A stretch of DNA of 64,000 nt from WHUA01 sp963711215 (GTDB lineage Bacteria > Pseudomonadota > Alphaproteobacteria > UBA8366). The stretch lies in contig CAVQDH010000002.1 of the NCBI GenBank assembly GCA_963711215.1, forward strand, positions 124,001 through 188,000, read 5' to 3'. How positions within the stretch are numbered: position 1 is the stretch's first letter; each line of letters starts with the position of its first letter. This document shows, piece by piece, positions 9,234-18,635 of the stretch. The translations under genes and the position numbers were made by a program. The notes beneath the pieces are model-generated. The model ran no database searches and was not told where the DNA came from. It was given only the letters and a program-made list of their open reading frames with translations.

Positions 9234-9260
9234 GGGAGGCGGCGGTATGCGCCGCCTCCC
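9234..9260 (+). promoter_or_regulatory. Perfect 11-bp stem-loop between urtA and urtB
   Basis: GGGAGGCGGCG (9234-9244), loop GTATG, CGCCGCCTCCC (9250-9260) form a perfect 11-bp stem with no T-tract. It sits 24 nt after the urtA stop and 34 nt before urtB. Such hairpins after binding-protein genes stabilise the upstream mRNA or partly attenuate read-through. Confidence 0.7.
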
Positions 9261-9293
9261 AAGTGACAACGCTGATGCGGGGGATTTACTGAA

Positions 9294-10908
9294 ATGCGCA
9301 GCCGCTACGATCGCATGGTGGCGCTCGTATTCCTTCTCGGCTTGCTGTTCGTCGGAGCCGGAGGCGCCCATGCCGGGCCCTACGAGGACGCGCTTGTCGG
9401 ATTTACCGAAGGCTCGCTGAGCGATACCGGCGAGGCCATCGAAAAGGTCGTTGCCAGCGGCAATCCACTGGCCAAGCCTCTGCTCGAAGCGCTGAAAGAC
9501 GCGCGGCTGATGTACAGCGCCGAGCAGAAGAAAGTCTTTATCCAGACCAAGGACGACAAGCTGCTCGATGCCGCGACCGGCAAGCCGATCGCCGGCAAGG
9601 CGCCGGATGACATCGACAACGTCATCGTCAACAACCGTCTGCGCAACGTCATCGACGCCGCGATCGGCACGCTGACGCTGATGTCGCCCGATCCCAACAC
9701 CCGCTACGACGCGGCGCAGGCAGTGTTCAAGTCGCGCGACGAAGGCGTGCTGCCGAATCTCGACAAGGCCATTGCCAAGGAAACCGATTCGCGGGTGAAG
9801 GCCGCGCTGGCGCAGGCGCGCGCCGCCATCATCATCACGCAGGCGAGCTCGAAGCCGCAGGACAAGATCGCCGCCATCGCGGTCATCCGCGACCGCGGCG
9901 ATCAGGATGCGCTCGGTCTGCTCGACGGCCTGCCTGCCGGCCAGCCGCCGGCGGTAATGAAGGCGGCCGCCGATGCCAAGGCGGAGATCCGGCATACGCT
10001 TGCGCTTTGGAATTCCGTGCAGAACGCCTGGTACGGGCTCTCGCTCGGCTCGGTGCTGCTGTTGGCCGCTATCGGCCTCGCCATCACCTTCGGCGTCATG
10101 GGCGTCATCAACATGGCCCATGGCGAGATGGTGATGATCGGCGCCTACGTCACCTTCGTGGTGCAGGAGATTATCCGCACCAGCTATCCCGGGCTGTTCG
10201 GCTATTCCTTGCTGATTGCGCTGCCGCTCGCCTTTATCGTCGCCGGCGCGGTCGGCATCGCCGTCGAGCGCAGCATCATCCGCTTCCTCTATGGTCGCCC
10301 ACTGGAGACGCTGCTCGCCACCTGGGGGCTGTCGCTGATCCTGCAGCAGGTGGTGCGCAGCATTTTCGGGCCGACCAACAAGGAGGTCGGCAACCCGTCC
10401 TGGATGAGCGGCGCCTTCGATCTCGGCGGCATCACCATCACCTATAACCGGCTCTGGATCATCGTCTTCACACTGGTCGTGTTCGTCGCCCTGCTCGCCA
10501 TGCTGCGGCTTGACGCGGCTCGGCCTCGAGATGCGTGCGGTTACCCAGAACCGCGCGATGGCGGCGGCCATGGGCATCCGCACTGCCCGCATCGATGCGC
10601 TGACCTTCGGGCTCGGCTCCGGTATCGCCGGCATTGCCGGCGTTGCGCTCTCGCAGATCGACAACGTCAGCCCCAATCTGGGCCAGGGCTATATCATCGA
10701 CAGCTTCATGGTGGTGGTATTTGGCGGCGTCGGAAACCTGTGGGGCACGCTGGTCGCCGCCTTCTCCCTCGGCATCGCCAACAAGTTCCTCGAACCCTAT
10801 GCCGGGGCGGTGCTCGGAAAGATCGCTATCTTGGTGTTCATCATCTTGTTCATACAGAAGCGCCCGCGCGGCTTGTTCGCGCTCAAGGGACGAGCGGTCG
10901 AATCATGA
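9294..10908 (+). CDS. urtB: Urea ABC transporter permease UrtB, frameshifted
   Basis: Inner-membrane permease subunit of about 538 residues. Residues 1-23 are a signal/anchor. Residues to about 235 form the N-terminal periplasmic extension typical of UrtB and absent from LivH. The LivH-like membrane domain follows (GVINMAHGEMVMIGAYVTFV). One extra T at 10510/10511 (CGGCTTGACG where CGGCTGACG is expected) breaks the frame. The true C-terminus continues in another frame as LTRLGLEMRAVTQNRAMAAA up to LFALKGRAVES, ending at 10908. The stop overlaps urtC (ATGA). Because of the indel, the first frame reads straight into urtC and mimics a UrtB-UrtC fusion. Confidence 0.93.
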
Positions 10909-12053
10909 AGCCTTTTCCGCTTATCCGTATCCTCGATCGCGGCTCCGTCGTCTTCCTCGTGCTGATCGCGGCGTTCGCCGTGACGGTGCCGATCCTCAAT
11001 CTCGCGGTGCCGGAAACGTCATCCGCGCATGTCTCCACTTATCTGGTGGCGCTGTTCGGCAAATATATCTGTTACGGGCTGCTCGCGCTCTCGATCGATC
11101 TGATCTGGGGCTACGCCGGCATCCTGTCGCTCGGCCACGGCGCCTTCTTCGCGCTCGGCGGCTACGCCATGGGCATGTATCTGATGCGCCAGATCGGCAC
11201 ACGCGGCGTCTACGCCAATCCGATCTTGCCCGACTTCATGGTGTTTCTGAACTGGCACGAGCTGCCGGTCTACTGGTACGGCTTCAACCACTTCGCCGTT
11301 GCCGCGGTGATGATCCTGCTGGTGCCGGGCGTGCTGGCTTTCGTGTTCGGCTGGTTCGCCTTCCGCTCCCGCGTCACTGGCGTCTACCTCTCGATCATCA
11401 CCCAGGCGATGACCTTCGCCCTGATGCTCGGCTTCTTCCGCAACAATTTCGGCTTCGGCGGCAACAACGGCCTGACCGACTTCAAGGACATCCTCGGCTT
11501 CAACGTCCAGGCGGAGACGACGCGCAACGCCTTGTTCGTGATCTCCTGCATCGCGCTCGTGATCTGCTTTCTCCTCTGCCGTTACGTCGTCACGTCGAAG
11601 ATTGGCAAGATCCTGATCGCGATACGCGACGCGGAATCGCGCACGCGCTTCCTCGGCTACCGGGTCGAATACTACAAGCTTTTCGTCTTCACGCTGTCGG
11701 CCTGCATGGCCGGGGTGGCGGGTGCGCTCTACGTGCCGCAGGTCGGCATCATCAATCCCGGCGAGTTCGCGCCGGCCAACTCGATCGAGGCGGTGATCTG
11801 GGTGGCGGTCGGCGGCCGCGGCACGCTTTACGGCGCCGTGCTCGGCGGCGTGCTGGTGAACCTCGCCAAGACGTATTTCACCGGCGCCGCGCCGGAGATC
11901 TGGCTCTACTTCCTGGGCGCGCTCTTCGTGCTCGTGACGCTTCTGCTGCCGAAAGGGGTTGTCGGGGCCGTGGCGAGCATCCGATCGATGCGGCGCGATG
12001 CCTTTCGGCCGAAGCGGCTGCTTGAATATTTCTTCCCCGGGAGGGTGTTATGA
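10905..12053 (+). CDS. urtC: Urea ABC transporter permease UrtC
   Basis: 382-residue LivM-like permease with about 10 hydrophobic segments. It starts at ATG 10905 (MKPFPLIRILDRGS), overlapping the urtB stop by 4 nt. Family motifs are YGLLALSIDLIWGYAGILSLG near the N-terminus, NNFGFGGNNGLTDFKDILGF, and IAIRDAESRTRFLGY, the coupling loop that contacts the ATPases. A second ATGA overlap joins it to urtD. It pairs with UrtB to form the urea channel through the inner membrane. The true start is hidden by the upstream urtB frameshift, which leaves the two genes in one open frame. Confidence 0.94.
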   Translation: MKPFPLIRILDRGSVVFLVLIAAFAVTVPILNLAVPETSSAHVSTYLVALFGKYICYGLLALSIDLIWGYAGILSLGHGAFFALGGYAMGMYLMRQIGTRGVYANPILPDFMVFLNWHELPVYWYGFNHFAVAAVMILLVPGVLAFVFGWFAFRSRVTGVYLSIITQAMTFALMLGFFRNNFGFGGNNGLTDFKDILGFNVQAETTRNALFVISCIALVICFLLCRYVVTSKIGKILIAIRDAESRTRFLGYRVEYYKLFVFTLSACMAGVAGALYVPQVGIINPGEFAPANSIEAVIWVAVGGRGTLYGAVLGGVLVNLAKTYFTGAAPEIWLYFLGALFVLVTLLLPKGVVGAVASIRSMRRDAFRPKRLLEYFFPGRVL

Positions 12054-12839
12054 ACGCGGCGCCGGCGCAAAGCACGGTGATCGGCGAGGCGGATCCGGGC
12101 ACCCAGCCGATCCTCTATCTCGACGGCGTAAGCGTCAGCTTCGACGGGTTCAAGGCGCTCAACGAATTGAGCTTCTACGTCGATCCGGGTGAGCTTCGGG
12201 CGATTATCGGGCCGAACGGCGCCGGCAAGACGACGATGATGGACGTCATCACGGGCAAGACCCGTCCTGATACCGGCAAGGTCTTCTTCAAGGGCACGGT
12301 CGACCTCACGACGCTGGACGAGGCGGCGATCGCCAATCTCGGGATCGGCCGCAAGTTCCAGAAGCCGACGGTCTTCGAGAGCCACACGGTCTTCGAGAAT
12401 CTGGAGCTTGCGCTCAAGACCGACCGCTCGGTACTGGCCTCCCTGCGCTTCCGGCTGAGCGGCGAGCAGAAGGACAAGATCGACGAAGTCCTGAAGACGA
12501 CGGCCCTCACGGCGCAGTGCGACGCGCAGGCCGGCTCGCTGTCGCATGGCCAGAAGCAATGGCTCGAGATCGGCATGCTGCTGATCCAGGATCCCGGACC
12601 TGCTGCTGGTCGACGAGCCCGCCGCCGGCATGACCGATGCCGAGACGGCGCAAACCGCGGTGCTGCTGAAAGAGATCGCGCAAACCCATTCGCTCGTCGT
12701 CGTCGAGCACGATATGGAATTCGTGCGCGCGCTGGAAAGCAAGGTGACCGTGCTGCATGAAGGCTCGGTCCTGGCCGAAGGGTCGCTGGAGACGGTGCAG
12801 CAGGACGAGCGCGTCATCGAAGTCTATCTGGGGCGGTAG
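12050..12839 (+). CDS. urtD: Urea ABC transporter ATPase UrtD, frameshifted
   Basis: LivG-type ATPase of about 262 residues. Walker A is IGPNGAGKTTMMDVITGKT, the signature is LSHGQKQWLEIGMLL, and Walker B (LLLVDEPAAGMTD) is in a second frame. One extra C in GATCCCGGAC at 12591-12600 (expected GATCCGGAC, coding QDPDLLL) causes the shift. The second half runs to EVYLGR and stops at 12839. It starts inside the urtC stop (ATGA) and ends 2 nt before urtE. It powers urea import together with UrtE. Conservation on both sides of the indel argues for a sequencing error. Confidence 0.92.
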
Positions 12840-12841
12840 CG

Positions 12842-13537
12842 ATGCTGACGGTGCGCGATATCGATCTCTACTACGGCGCCAGCCAGGCGCTCCGGAAGGT
12901 CTCCTTCTCCGCGCTTAAGGGGGCGGTGACCTGCGTGCTTGGCCGCAACGGCGTCGGCAAGACGAGCCTGCTCAGGGCGATCGTCGGCCAGCAGCCGATC
13001 GCGCGGGGAACGATCGAGTGGGAAGATGCTCCGATCTCGAACCTGCCGACGCATGCGCGGACCCGGCGCGGCATCGCCTATGTGCCGCAGGGACGCGAGA
13101 TATTTCCGCTGCTGACCGTTGCCGAAAACCTGAAGACCGGGTTCGCGCCGCTGCCGCGCGCGCAGCGCAGCATCCCCGACGAGATCTTCGACCTGTTCCC
13201 GGTGCTGCGCGACATGATGGGACGGCGCGGCGGCGATCTGTCCGGCGGACAGCAGCAGCAGCTCGCCATCGCGCGGGCCTTGGTGACCCGGCCGCGGCTG
13301 CTCATCCTCGACGAGCCGACGGAAGGCATCCAGCCGTCGATCATCAAGGACATCGAGCGGGTGATCGCGCTCTTGCGCGATCGCGGCGAGATGGCGATTC
13401 TGCTGGTCGAGCAGTATTTCGAATTCGCGCGTGACCTTGCCGACAGCTTCGCGGTAATGGAGCGGGGCGAGATCGTCCTTTCCGGACGCCGTGACGAAAT
13501 GGTTGAAAAGGATGTACGGCGTTATCTCACCGTCTGA
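12842..13537 (+). CDS. urtE: Urea ABC transporter ATPase UrtE
   Basis: 231-residue LivF-type ATPase. Walker A is LGRNGVGKTSLLRAI, the Q-loop region is YVPQGREIFPLLTVAENL, the signature is LSGGQQQQLAIARAL, and Walker B is LLILDEPTEGIQPSII with the switch His region VEQYFEFA. It follows urtD after 2 nt and its 3' end overlaps the start of ureD, so transporter and enzyme genes are transcribed together. Full length and undisturbed. Confidence 0.95.
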   Translation: MLTVRDIDLYYGASQALRKVSFSALKGAVTCVLGRNGVGKTSLLRAIVGQQPIARGTIEWEDAPISNLPTHARTRRGIAYVPQGREIFPLLTVAENLKTGFAPLPRAQRSIPDEIFDLFPVLRDMMGRRGGDLSGGQQQQLAIARALVTRPRLLILDEPTEGIQPSIIKDIERVIALLRDRGEMAILLVEQYFEFARDLADSFAVMERGEIVLSGRRDEMVEKDVRRYLTV

Positions 13538-14381
13538 CCGGCTTACGGCGCCGCCGCCCTTTGCGGGCGTGCATGGCGTCGCCCGCGTCGGCTATGTGAC
13601 GGACGGGGGCGTCAGCCGGCTTTCCATCCTCGATCAGCAGAGCCCGCTCCGCGTGCTTTTCCCGCAACCGGCCGCCGGCGATCCGCCGGTCGCGGCGCTG
13701 GTCACGACATCGGGCGGGCTGGTCGGCGGCGACCGCCTCGACGTCGCAGTCTCGGTCGGTGAGAACGCGGCGCTGATGGCGATCGGCCAGGCGGCGGAAA
13801 AGGTCTACCGCTCGCTTGGCAGCGACTGCCTGGTCGATATCGCGCTCGATGTCGCCGACGGCGGATGGCTCGAATGGCTGCCACAGGAAACGATCCTGTT
13901 CGAAGGCGCCCGGCTCCGCCGCAGCACGGCGCTTGCGGTCGCCGGCGCCGGCCGCGCGCTGGCGGGCGAGATGCTCGTCTTCGGCCGGGTGGCCCGGGGG
14001 GAGACGATCAGCTACGGCCTGATCCGCGATGCCTGGACGGTGCGCCGCGACGGCCGACTGGTTTGGGCCGATGCGCTGCACATGGACGGCGACGACATCG
14101 CCAACAGCTTGGAGAGGGGCGCCGGCTTTGCCGGCGCGCGGGCCTACGCGACGGCGATCTATGCAGGTCCGGACGCCGGAGCGCATCTCGACCTGGCGCG
14201 CGAGGCCGCTGCGGCGGAGGGCGTACGGTCGGGGGCGACTTTGTGTGGTGCCGTCCTGGTGACGCGCTGGCTCGGCGCCGACCCGGCCGCGGTCCGCCGC
14301 GCCTTCGGCGATTTCTGGATGCGGTTTCGCGCGGCGGCGGGCCAACTGCCACCCCGGCTGCCGAGGCTGTGGCATGTCTGA
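13512..14381 (+). CDS. ureD: Urease accessory protein UreD
   Basis: 289-residue UreD/UreH scaffold that binds apo-urease and recruits UreF and UreG for nickel insertion. Motifs include VTTSGGLVGGDRLDVAVSVG, ATP-independent core strands ending VYRSLG, and LEWLPQETILFEGARLRR. I prefer ATG 13512 (MYGVISPSDRL); GTG 13491 is possible and would add seven residues. Either start overlaps the urtE end. The C-terminal segment (LGADPAAVRRAFGDFWMRFR) matches the family. It is the first urease gene, before the structural subunits, as in many alphaproteobacteria. Confidence 0.93.
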   Translation: MYGVISPSDRLTAPPPFAGVHGVARVGYVTDGGVSRLSILDQQSPLRVLFPQPAAGDPPVAALVTTSGGLVGGDRLDVAVSVGENAALMAIGQAAEKVYRSLGSDCLVDIALDVADGGWLEWLPQETILFEGARLRRSTALAVAGAGRALAGEMLVFGRVARGETISYGLIRDAWTVRRDGRLVWADALHMDGDDIANSLERGAGFAGARAYATAIYAGPDAGAHLDLAREAAAAEGVRSGATLCGAVLVTRWLGADPAAVRRAFGDFWMRFRAAAGQLPPRLPRLWHV

Positions 14382-14399
14382 TGCGAGGGAGAGGAAACG

Positions 14400-14717
14400 G
14401 TGAATCTGACACCGCGTGAGAAGGACAAGTTGCTCGTGGCCATGGCCGCGATCGTCGCGCGCAGCCGCAAGGACCGCGGCGTTCGGCTCAACTATCCGGA
14501 GGCGGTGGCGCTGATCACCGATTACGTCGTCGAGGGCGCGCGCGACGGGCGCAGCGTCGCCGAGCTGATGCGCGACGGCGCGACCGTGCTGAGCCGGGAC
14601 GACGTCATGGAAGGCGTTCCGGAGATGCTGCACGAGATCCAGGTGGAGGCGACCTTTCCCGACGGCACGAAGCTGGTCACCGTGCACGAGCCCATTCGCG
14701 CGGGGGGCGGCCGATGA
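14400..14717 (+). CDS. ureA: Urease gamma subunit
   Basis: 105-residue urease gamma chain, starting at GTG 14400 (MNLTPREKDKLLVAMAAIVA) behind GGGAGAGGA. The full family pattern is present: LNYPEAVALITDYVVEGARDG, DVMEGVPEMLHEIQVEATFP and GTKLVTVHEPI. It forms the structural core of urease with UreB and UreC. Its stop overlaps the ureB start (ATGA at 14714-14717). Confidence 0.97.
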   Translation: MNLTPREKDKLLVAMAAIVARSRKDRGVRLNYPEAVALITDYVVEGARDGRSVAELMRDGATVLSRDDVMEGVPEMLHEIQVEATFPDGTKLVTVHEPIRAGGGR

Positions 14718-15025
14718 TCCCGGGTGAAATCTTCTGCAAGGATGGCACGCTGACGCTCAACGAGGGCCGCGCGACGTTGACCCTCACCGTGCGCAACACG
14801 GGCGACCGGCCGGTCCAGGTGGGGTCGCATTATCACTTCTACGAGACGAACACGGCGCTCGATTTCGATCGCGAGAAAGCGCGCGGCTGCCGCCTCGACA
14901 TTCCGGCCGGCACGGCGGTGCGCTTCGAGCCGGGCCAGAGCCGGGAAGTGCAGCTCGTCCGCTACGCCGGCCTGCGCACGGTTTACGGCTTCAACGCGCG
15001 CGTCAACGGCGCCTTGGGGGATTGA
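14714..15025 (+). CDS. ureB: Urease beta subunit
   Basis: 103-residue beta chain, translationally coupled to ureA. Recognised by MIPGEIF at the start, VRNTGDRPVQVGSHYHFYET, RLDIPAGTAVRFEPG and a YGFNARVNG C-terminus. It is a separate chain, not fused to UreA as in Helicobacter. It lies 4 nt before ureC. Confidence 0.97.
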   Translation: MIPGEIFCKDGTLTLNEGRATLTLTVRNTGDRPVQVGSHYHFYETNTALDFDREKARGCRLDIPAGTAVRFEPGQSREVQLVRYAGLRTVYGFNARVNGALGD

Positions 15026-15029
15026 GGGA

Positions 15030-16739
15030 ATGGCATTCGAGATCGACCGCCGCGCCTATGCCGCGATGTTCGGCCCCACGACCGGAGACCGCGTGCGCCT
15101 CGCCGACACCGACCTCGTCATCGAGGTGGAAGCGGACCGCACGATCTATGGCGAGGAGGTGAAGTTCGGCGGCGGCAAGGTCATCCGCGACGGCATGGGG
15201 CAGTCGCAGGTCAGCCGCGCCGAGGGCGCCGTCGACACGGTCATCACCAACGCGCTGATCCTCGACTATTGGGGCATCGTCAAGGCCGATATCGGCATCA
15301 AGGACGGCAAGATTGCGGCCATCGGCAAGGCCGGCAATCCCGACGTGCAGCCCGGCGTCGACATCGTCATCGGCCCCGGCACCGAGGCGATCGCGGGCGA
15401 GGGTCGCATCGTCACGGCGGGCGGGCTCGACGTGCATATCCATTTCATCTGCCCGCAGCAGACCGAGGACGCACTGATGAGCGGCGTCACCACCATGATG
15501 GGCGGCGGTACGGGCCCGGCGGAAGGCACCAACGCCACGACCTGCACGCCGGGCCCCTGGCATCTCGGCCGCATGCTGCAGGCGGCCGAGGGCATTCCCG
15601 TCAACCTCGGCTTCTTCGGCAAGGGCAATGCGACGCTGCCCGTCCCGTTGCGCGAACAAGTCGAGGCCGGCGCCTGCGGGCTCAAGCTGCACGAGGACTG
15701 GGGCACCACGCCCGCCGCGATCGACACCTGCCTGTCGGTCGCGGACGAGACGGACATCGCGGTCACGATTCACACCGATACGCTGAACGAGTCCGGCTTC
15801 GTCGAGAACACGATCGCCGCGTTCAAGGGGCGGAACATCCATGCCTTCCATACCGAAGGGGCGGGCGGCGGGCATGCGCCTGACATCATCAAGGTGTGCG
15901 GCGAGGCGAACGTGCTGCCGTCCTCGACCAACCCGACGCGGCCTTTCACCGTCAACACGGTGGACGAGCATCTCGACATGCTGATGGTCTGCCATCATCT
16001 CGATGCCAACATTCCGGAAGACGTGGCCTTTGCCGAAAGCCGCATCCGGCGCGAGACGATCGCCGCCGAGGACGTGCTGCACGACATCGGCGCCTTCAGC
16101 ATGATCGCCTCCGACAGCCAGGCGATGGGGCGGGTCGGCGAAGTGCTGATCCGCACCTGGCAGACGGCGCACAAGATGAAGGTGCAACGCGGCCGTCTGC
16201 CCGAGGAGACCGGCGACAACGACAACTTCCGCGTCAAGCGCTACATCGCGAAATACACGATCAACCCGGCGCTGGCGCACGGTATCGCCGACTATGTCGG
16301 CTCGATCGAGGTGGGCAAGTTCGCCGACCTTGTGCTGTGGAAGCCGATGTTCTTCGGCGTGAAGCCGGATCTCGTGCTGAAATGCGGCAGCATCGCCGCC
16401 GCCGCGATGGGCGATCCCAACGCCTCGATCCCGACGCCGCAGCCGGTGCATTACCGGCCGATGTTCGCAGGTTACGGCCGCTCGCTGCAGCAGAGTCGGA
16501 TCAGCTTCGTCTCTGGTGCGGCGCACGACGCCGGCATCGCCGACCGGCTCGGCCTGGCGAGTACGGTATTGCCGGTGCGCGGCATCCGCAGCGTCGGCAA
16601 GAAGCAGATGATCCACAACAACGCGACGCCGAAGATGGAGGTCGATCCGGAAACCTACGAGGTGCGCGCCGACGGCGTGCTGCTCACCTGCGAGCCGGCG
16701 GCGGTGCTGCCGATGGCGCAGCGATATTTCCTGTTCTGA
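15030..16739 (+). CDS. ureC: Urease alpha (catalytic) subunit
   Basis: 569-residue amidohydrolase that hydrolyses urea to ammonia and carbamate at a dinuclear nickel site. All catalytic residues are visible: nickel ligands His136 and His138 (GGLDVHIHF), the lysine to be carbamylated at Lys219 (GLKLHEDWG), His248, His274 and Asp362 (MIASDSQAMGR), and the flap/general-acid His322 (MVCHHLDANIPEDVAFAESR). Each number is two higher than in the Klebsiella enzyme. Length and N-terminus (RRAYAAMFGPTTGDRVRLAD) are standard, and the gene has no frameshift. It should be active given UreDEFG and nickel. Confidence 0.98.
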   Translation: MAFEIDRRAYAAMFGPTTGDRVRLADTDLVIEVEADRTIYGEEVKFGGGKVIRDGMGQSQVSRAEGAVDTVITNALILDYWGIVKADIGIKDGKIAAIGKAGNPDVQPGVDIVIGPGTEAIAGEGRIVTAGGLDVHIHFICPQQTEDALMSGVTTMMGGGTGPAEGTNATTCTPGPWHLGRMLQAAEGIPVNLGFFGKGNATLPVPLREQVEAGACGLKLHEDWGTTPAAIDTCLSVADETDIAVTIHTDTLNESGFVENTIAAFKGRNIHAFHTEGAGGGHAPDIIKVCGEANVLPSSTNPTRPFTVNTVDEHLDMLMVCHHLDANIPEDVAFAESRIRRETIAAEDVLHDIGAFSMIASDSQAMGRVGEVLIRTWQTAHKMKVQRGRLPEETGDNDNFRVKRYIAKYTINPALAHGIADYVGSIEVGKFADLVLWKPMFFGVKPDLVLKCGSIAAAAMGDPNASIPTPQPVHYRPMFAGYGRSLQQSRISFVSGAAHDAGIADRLGLASTVLPVRGIRSVGKKQMIHNNATPKMEVDPETYEVRADGVLLTCEPAAVLPMAQRYFLF

Positions 16740-16744
16740 CCGTG

Positions 16745-17284
16745 ATGAAACGCGCGACACAGGTGGAGCATCAGGGTCATTGGCCGGGCGACCGCGCGGT
16801 CGGGCGAGTGACGCTGGCCTATGACGACCGGCACCGCCGGCGGCTGCGGCTTAGAACCGAAGGCGGTCTCGACTTCCTGCTCGACCTCGACCGGGCGGCG
16901 CTGCTGCGGGATGGGGACGGGCTGCGGCTCGAGGACGGCGGCTGGATCGCGGTCGCCGCCGCGCCGGAGGATGTGATCGACGTGCGGGGCGAGACGCCGC
17001 GCGCGACGGCGCGGCTTGCCTGGCATCTCGGCAACCGCCATCTGCCGGTGCAGATCCTGGACGATGGCGCCATCCGCTTCCGCTACGACCATGTGATCGA
17101 AGAGATGGTGATCGGGCTCGGCGGGCGGACGGCGCGGCAGTCGGCGCCCTTTACCCCGGAAGGCGGCGCCTATGCGGGCGAGTCCGGCGGCCATCATGCG
17201 CATGGGCACGGCCACCATCATCACCACGCTCATGACCACGACCATGGGCACCATCATCACGAACATGGCCATGAGCATGACTGA
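16745..17284 (+). CDS. ureE: Urease nickel metallochaperone UreE with long His-rich tail
   Basis: 179-residue UreE that delivers nickel to the UreDFG complex. ATG 16745 (MKRATQVEHQGHW) begins 5 nt after ureC; GTG 16742 is an alternative. The N-terminal peptide-binding domain and the metal-binding domain (LAWHLGNRHLPVQI, YDHVIEEMVIGLG) are intact. The C-terminus is a His/Asp/Glu tail with about 19 His in the last 32 residues, which should bind several nickel ions and act as a store. The ureF start lies inside the DNA coding this tail. Confidence 0.95.
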   Translation: MKRATQVEHQGHWPGDRAVGRVTLAYDDRHRRRLRLRTEGGLDFLLDLDRAALLRDGDGLRLEDGGWIAVAAAPEDVIDVRGETPRATARLAWHLGNRHLPVQILDDGAIRFRYDHVIEEMVIGLGGRTARQSAPFTPEGGAYAGESGGHHAHGHGHHHHHAHDHDHGHHHHEHGHEHD

Positions 17285-17948
17285 GGGGATTTCCGCGACA
17301 GGCGTCTATCGGCTGGCGGTCTGGCTGTCGCCGTCCTTTCCGGTCGGCGCGTATACCTATTCGTCGGGGATCGAGTACGCGGTCGAGGCGGGGCTCGTGG
17401 CCGATGCCGGGGACCTGTTCGCCTGGGTCGCGTCGATGCTGCGGGCCGGGCCGGGCCGAATCGACGCCGATTTCTTCCGCGACGCCTATACCGCGATGCG
17501 CGACGGCGACGAGGCGGATCTCGCGACGGTCGCCGAGATGGCCGACGCCATGCGCGGGACGCGGGAGCTCGCGCTCGAAAGCACGGCGCAGGGCGAGGCC
17601 TTCCTGTCGGCTGTCCGCGCGGCCTGGCCGGAACCGCGCCTCGATGCCTTCGCCGCGCAACTGGCGGCGCTCGAGCGAAAGCCGGCCTATGCGGTCGCCG
17701 TCGGCGCCACCGCGGCCGTGCATGCGGTGCCGATCCGGGAAGCCTTGACCGCGTTCCTTCATGCGGTCGCGGCCAACCTGGTGTCGGCCGGCCTGCGGCT
17801 GATCCCGCTCGGCCAGACCGACGGGCAGCGCGTCACGGCGCGGCTGGAGCCGGTCGTGGTTCGCGCGGCGGAAACCGCGCTCGGGCGCGCCCGCCGGCGA
17901 TATCGGCGCAGCCGCGCCGATGGTCGATTGGACGTCGATGCAGCATGA
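17277..17948 (+). CDS. ureF: Urease accessory protein UreF
   Basis: 223-residue all-helical protein that couples UreD-urease to the UreG GTPase. Motifs are YRLAVWLSPSFPVGAYTYSSG, IEYAVEAGLV and SAGLRLIPLGQTDGQR. Candidate starts at 17265, 17271 and 17277 all lie in the His-tail coding region of ureE. MTEGISATGVYRL at 17277 best fits the family and overlaps ureE by 8 nt. The C-terminus (RARRRYRRSRADGRLD) is basic. Confidence 0.93.
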   Translation: MTEGISATGVYRLAVWLSPSFPVGAYTYSSGIEYAVEAGLVADAGDLFAWVASMLRAGPGRIDADFFRDAYTAMRDGDEADLATVAEMADAMRGTRELALESTAQGEAFLSAVRAAWPEPRLDAFAAQLAALERKPAYAVAVGATAAVHAVPIREALTAFLHAVAANLVSAGLRLIPLGQTDGQRVTARLEPVVVRAAETALGRARRRYRRSRADGRLDVDAA

Positions 17949-17975
17949 AACCCAGTACACGAGGTTGTTCAGATC

Positions 17976-18620
17976 ATGACCAGCAACACGCACGGACCGT
18001 TGCGCGTCGGCATCGGCGGGCCGGTCGGCTCGGGCAAGACCGCGCTGACCAACTCGCTCTGCAAGACCATGCGCAAGGTCTACGACGTGGCGGCGATCAC
18101 CAACGACATCTACACCAAGGAAGATGCGGAGTTTCTGACCCGCAGCGGCGCGCTGTCGCCGGAGCGCATCCTCGGCGTCGAGACCGGCGGCTGTCCGCAC
18201 ACCGCCATCCGCGAGGATGCCTCGATGAACCTCGCCGCGGTCGCCGAGATGAACAACCGCTTTCCCGAACTCGAGATCATCTTCATCGAGTCCGGCGGCG
18301 ACAATCTCGCGGCGACCTTCTCGCCCGAGCTGGCCGACATCACGCTCTACGTCATCGACGTCTCCGCGGGCGACAAGATTCCCCGCAAGGGCGGCCCGGG
18401 GATCACGCGCTCGGACCTGCTGGTGATCAACAAGATCGACCTGGCGCCCTTCGTCGGCGCCGATCTCGGCGTCATGGACCGCGATGCCAAGCGGATGCGG
18501 GGCGACCGTCCCTTCGTCTTCACCAATCTCAAGAAAGGCGACGGTCTTTCGACCATCGTCGATTTCATCATCGAAACCGGCGGGTTGCCGGCGCGCGACG
18601 CCGCAGATACCGCCGCCTGA
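17976..18620 (+). CDS. ureG: Urease accessory GTPase UreG
   Basis: 214-residue SIMIBI-class GTPase that drives nickel insertion into urease. P-loop is GIGGPVGSGKTALTNSL, followed by DVAAITNDIYTKEDAEFL. The CPH nickel motif is in GVETGGCPHTAIREDASMN. The ESGGDNLAATFSPEL switch region and the NKID base-specificity motif (LLVINKIDLAPFVGADL) are present. It starts 27 nt after ureF and precedes the nickel permease. Intact. Confidence 0.97.
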   Translation: MTSNTHGPLRVGIGGPVGSGKTALTNSLCKTMRKVYDVAAITNDIYTKEDAEFLTRSGALSPERILGVETGGCPHTAIREDASMNLAAVAEMNNRFPELEIIFIESGGDNLAATFSPELADITLYVIDVSAGDKIPRKGGPGITRSDLLVINKIDLAPFVGADLGVMDRDAKRMRGDRPFVFTNLKKGDGLSTIVDFIIETGGLPARDAADTAA

Positions 18621-18635
18621 CAGGGAGCGTCGACA

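Noticed and set aside
9294..12053. A single 919-codon open frame that looks like a UrtB-UrtC fusion protein
   Set aside because: The stretch from about 10512 to 10904 in this frame is nonsense, while UrtB continues perfectly in another frame up to an ATGA overlap with urtC. One extra T at 10510/10511 explains it.
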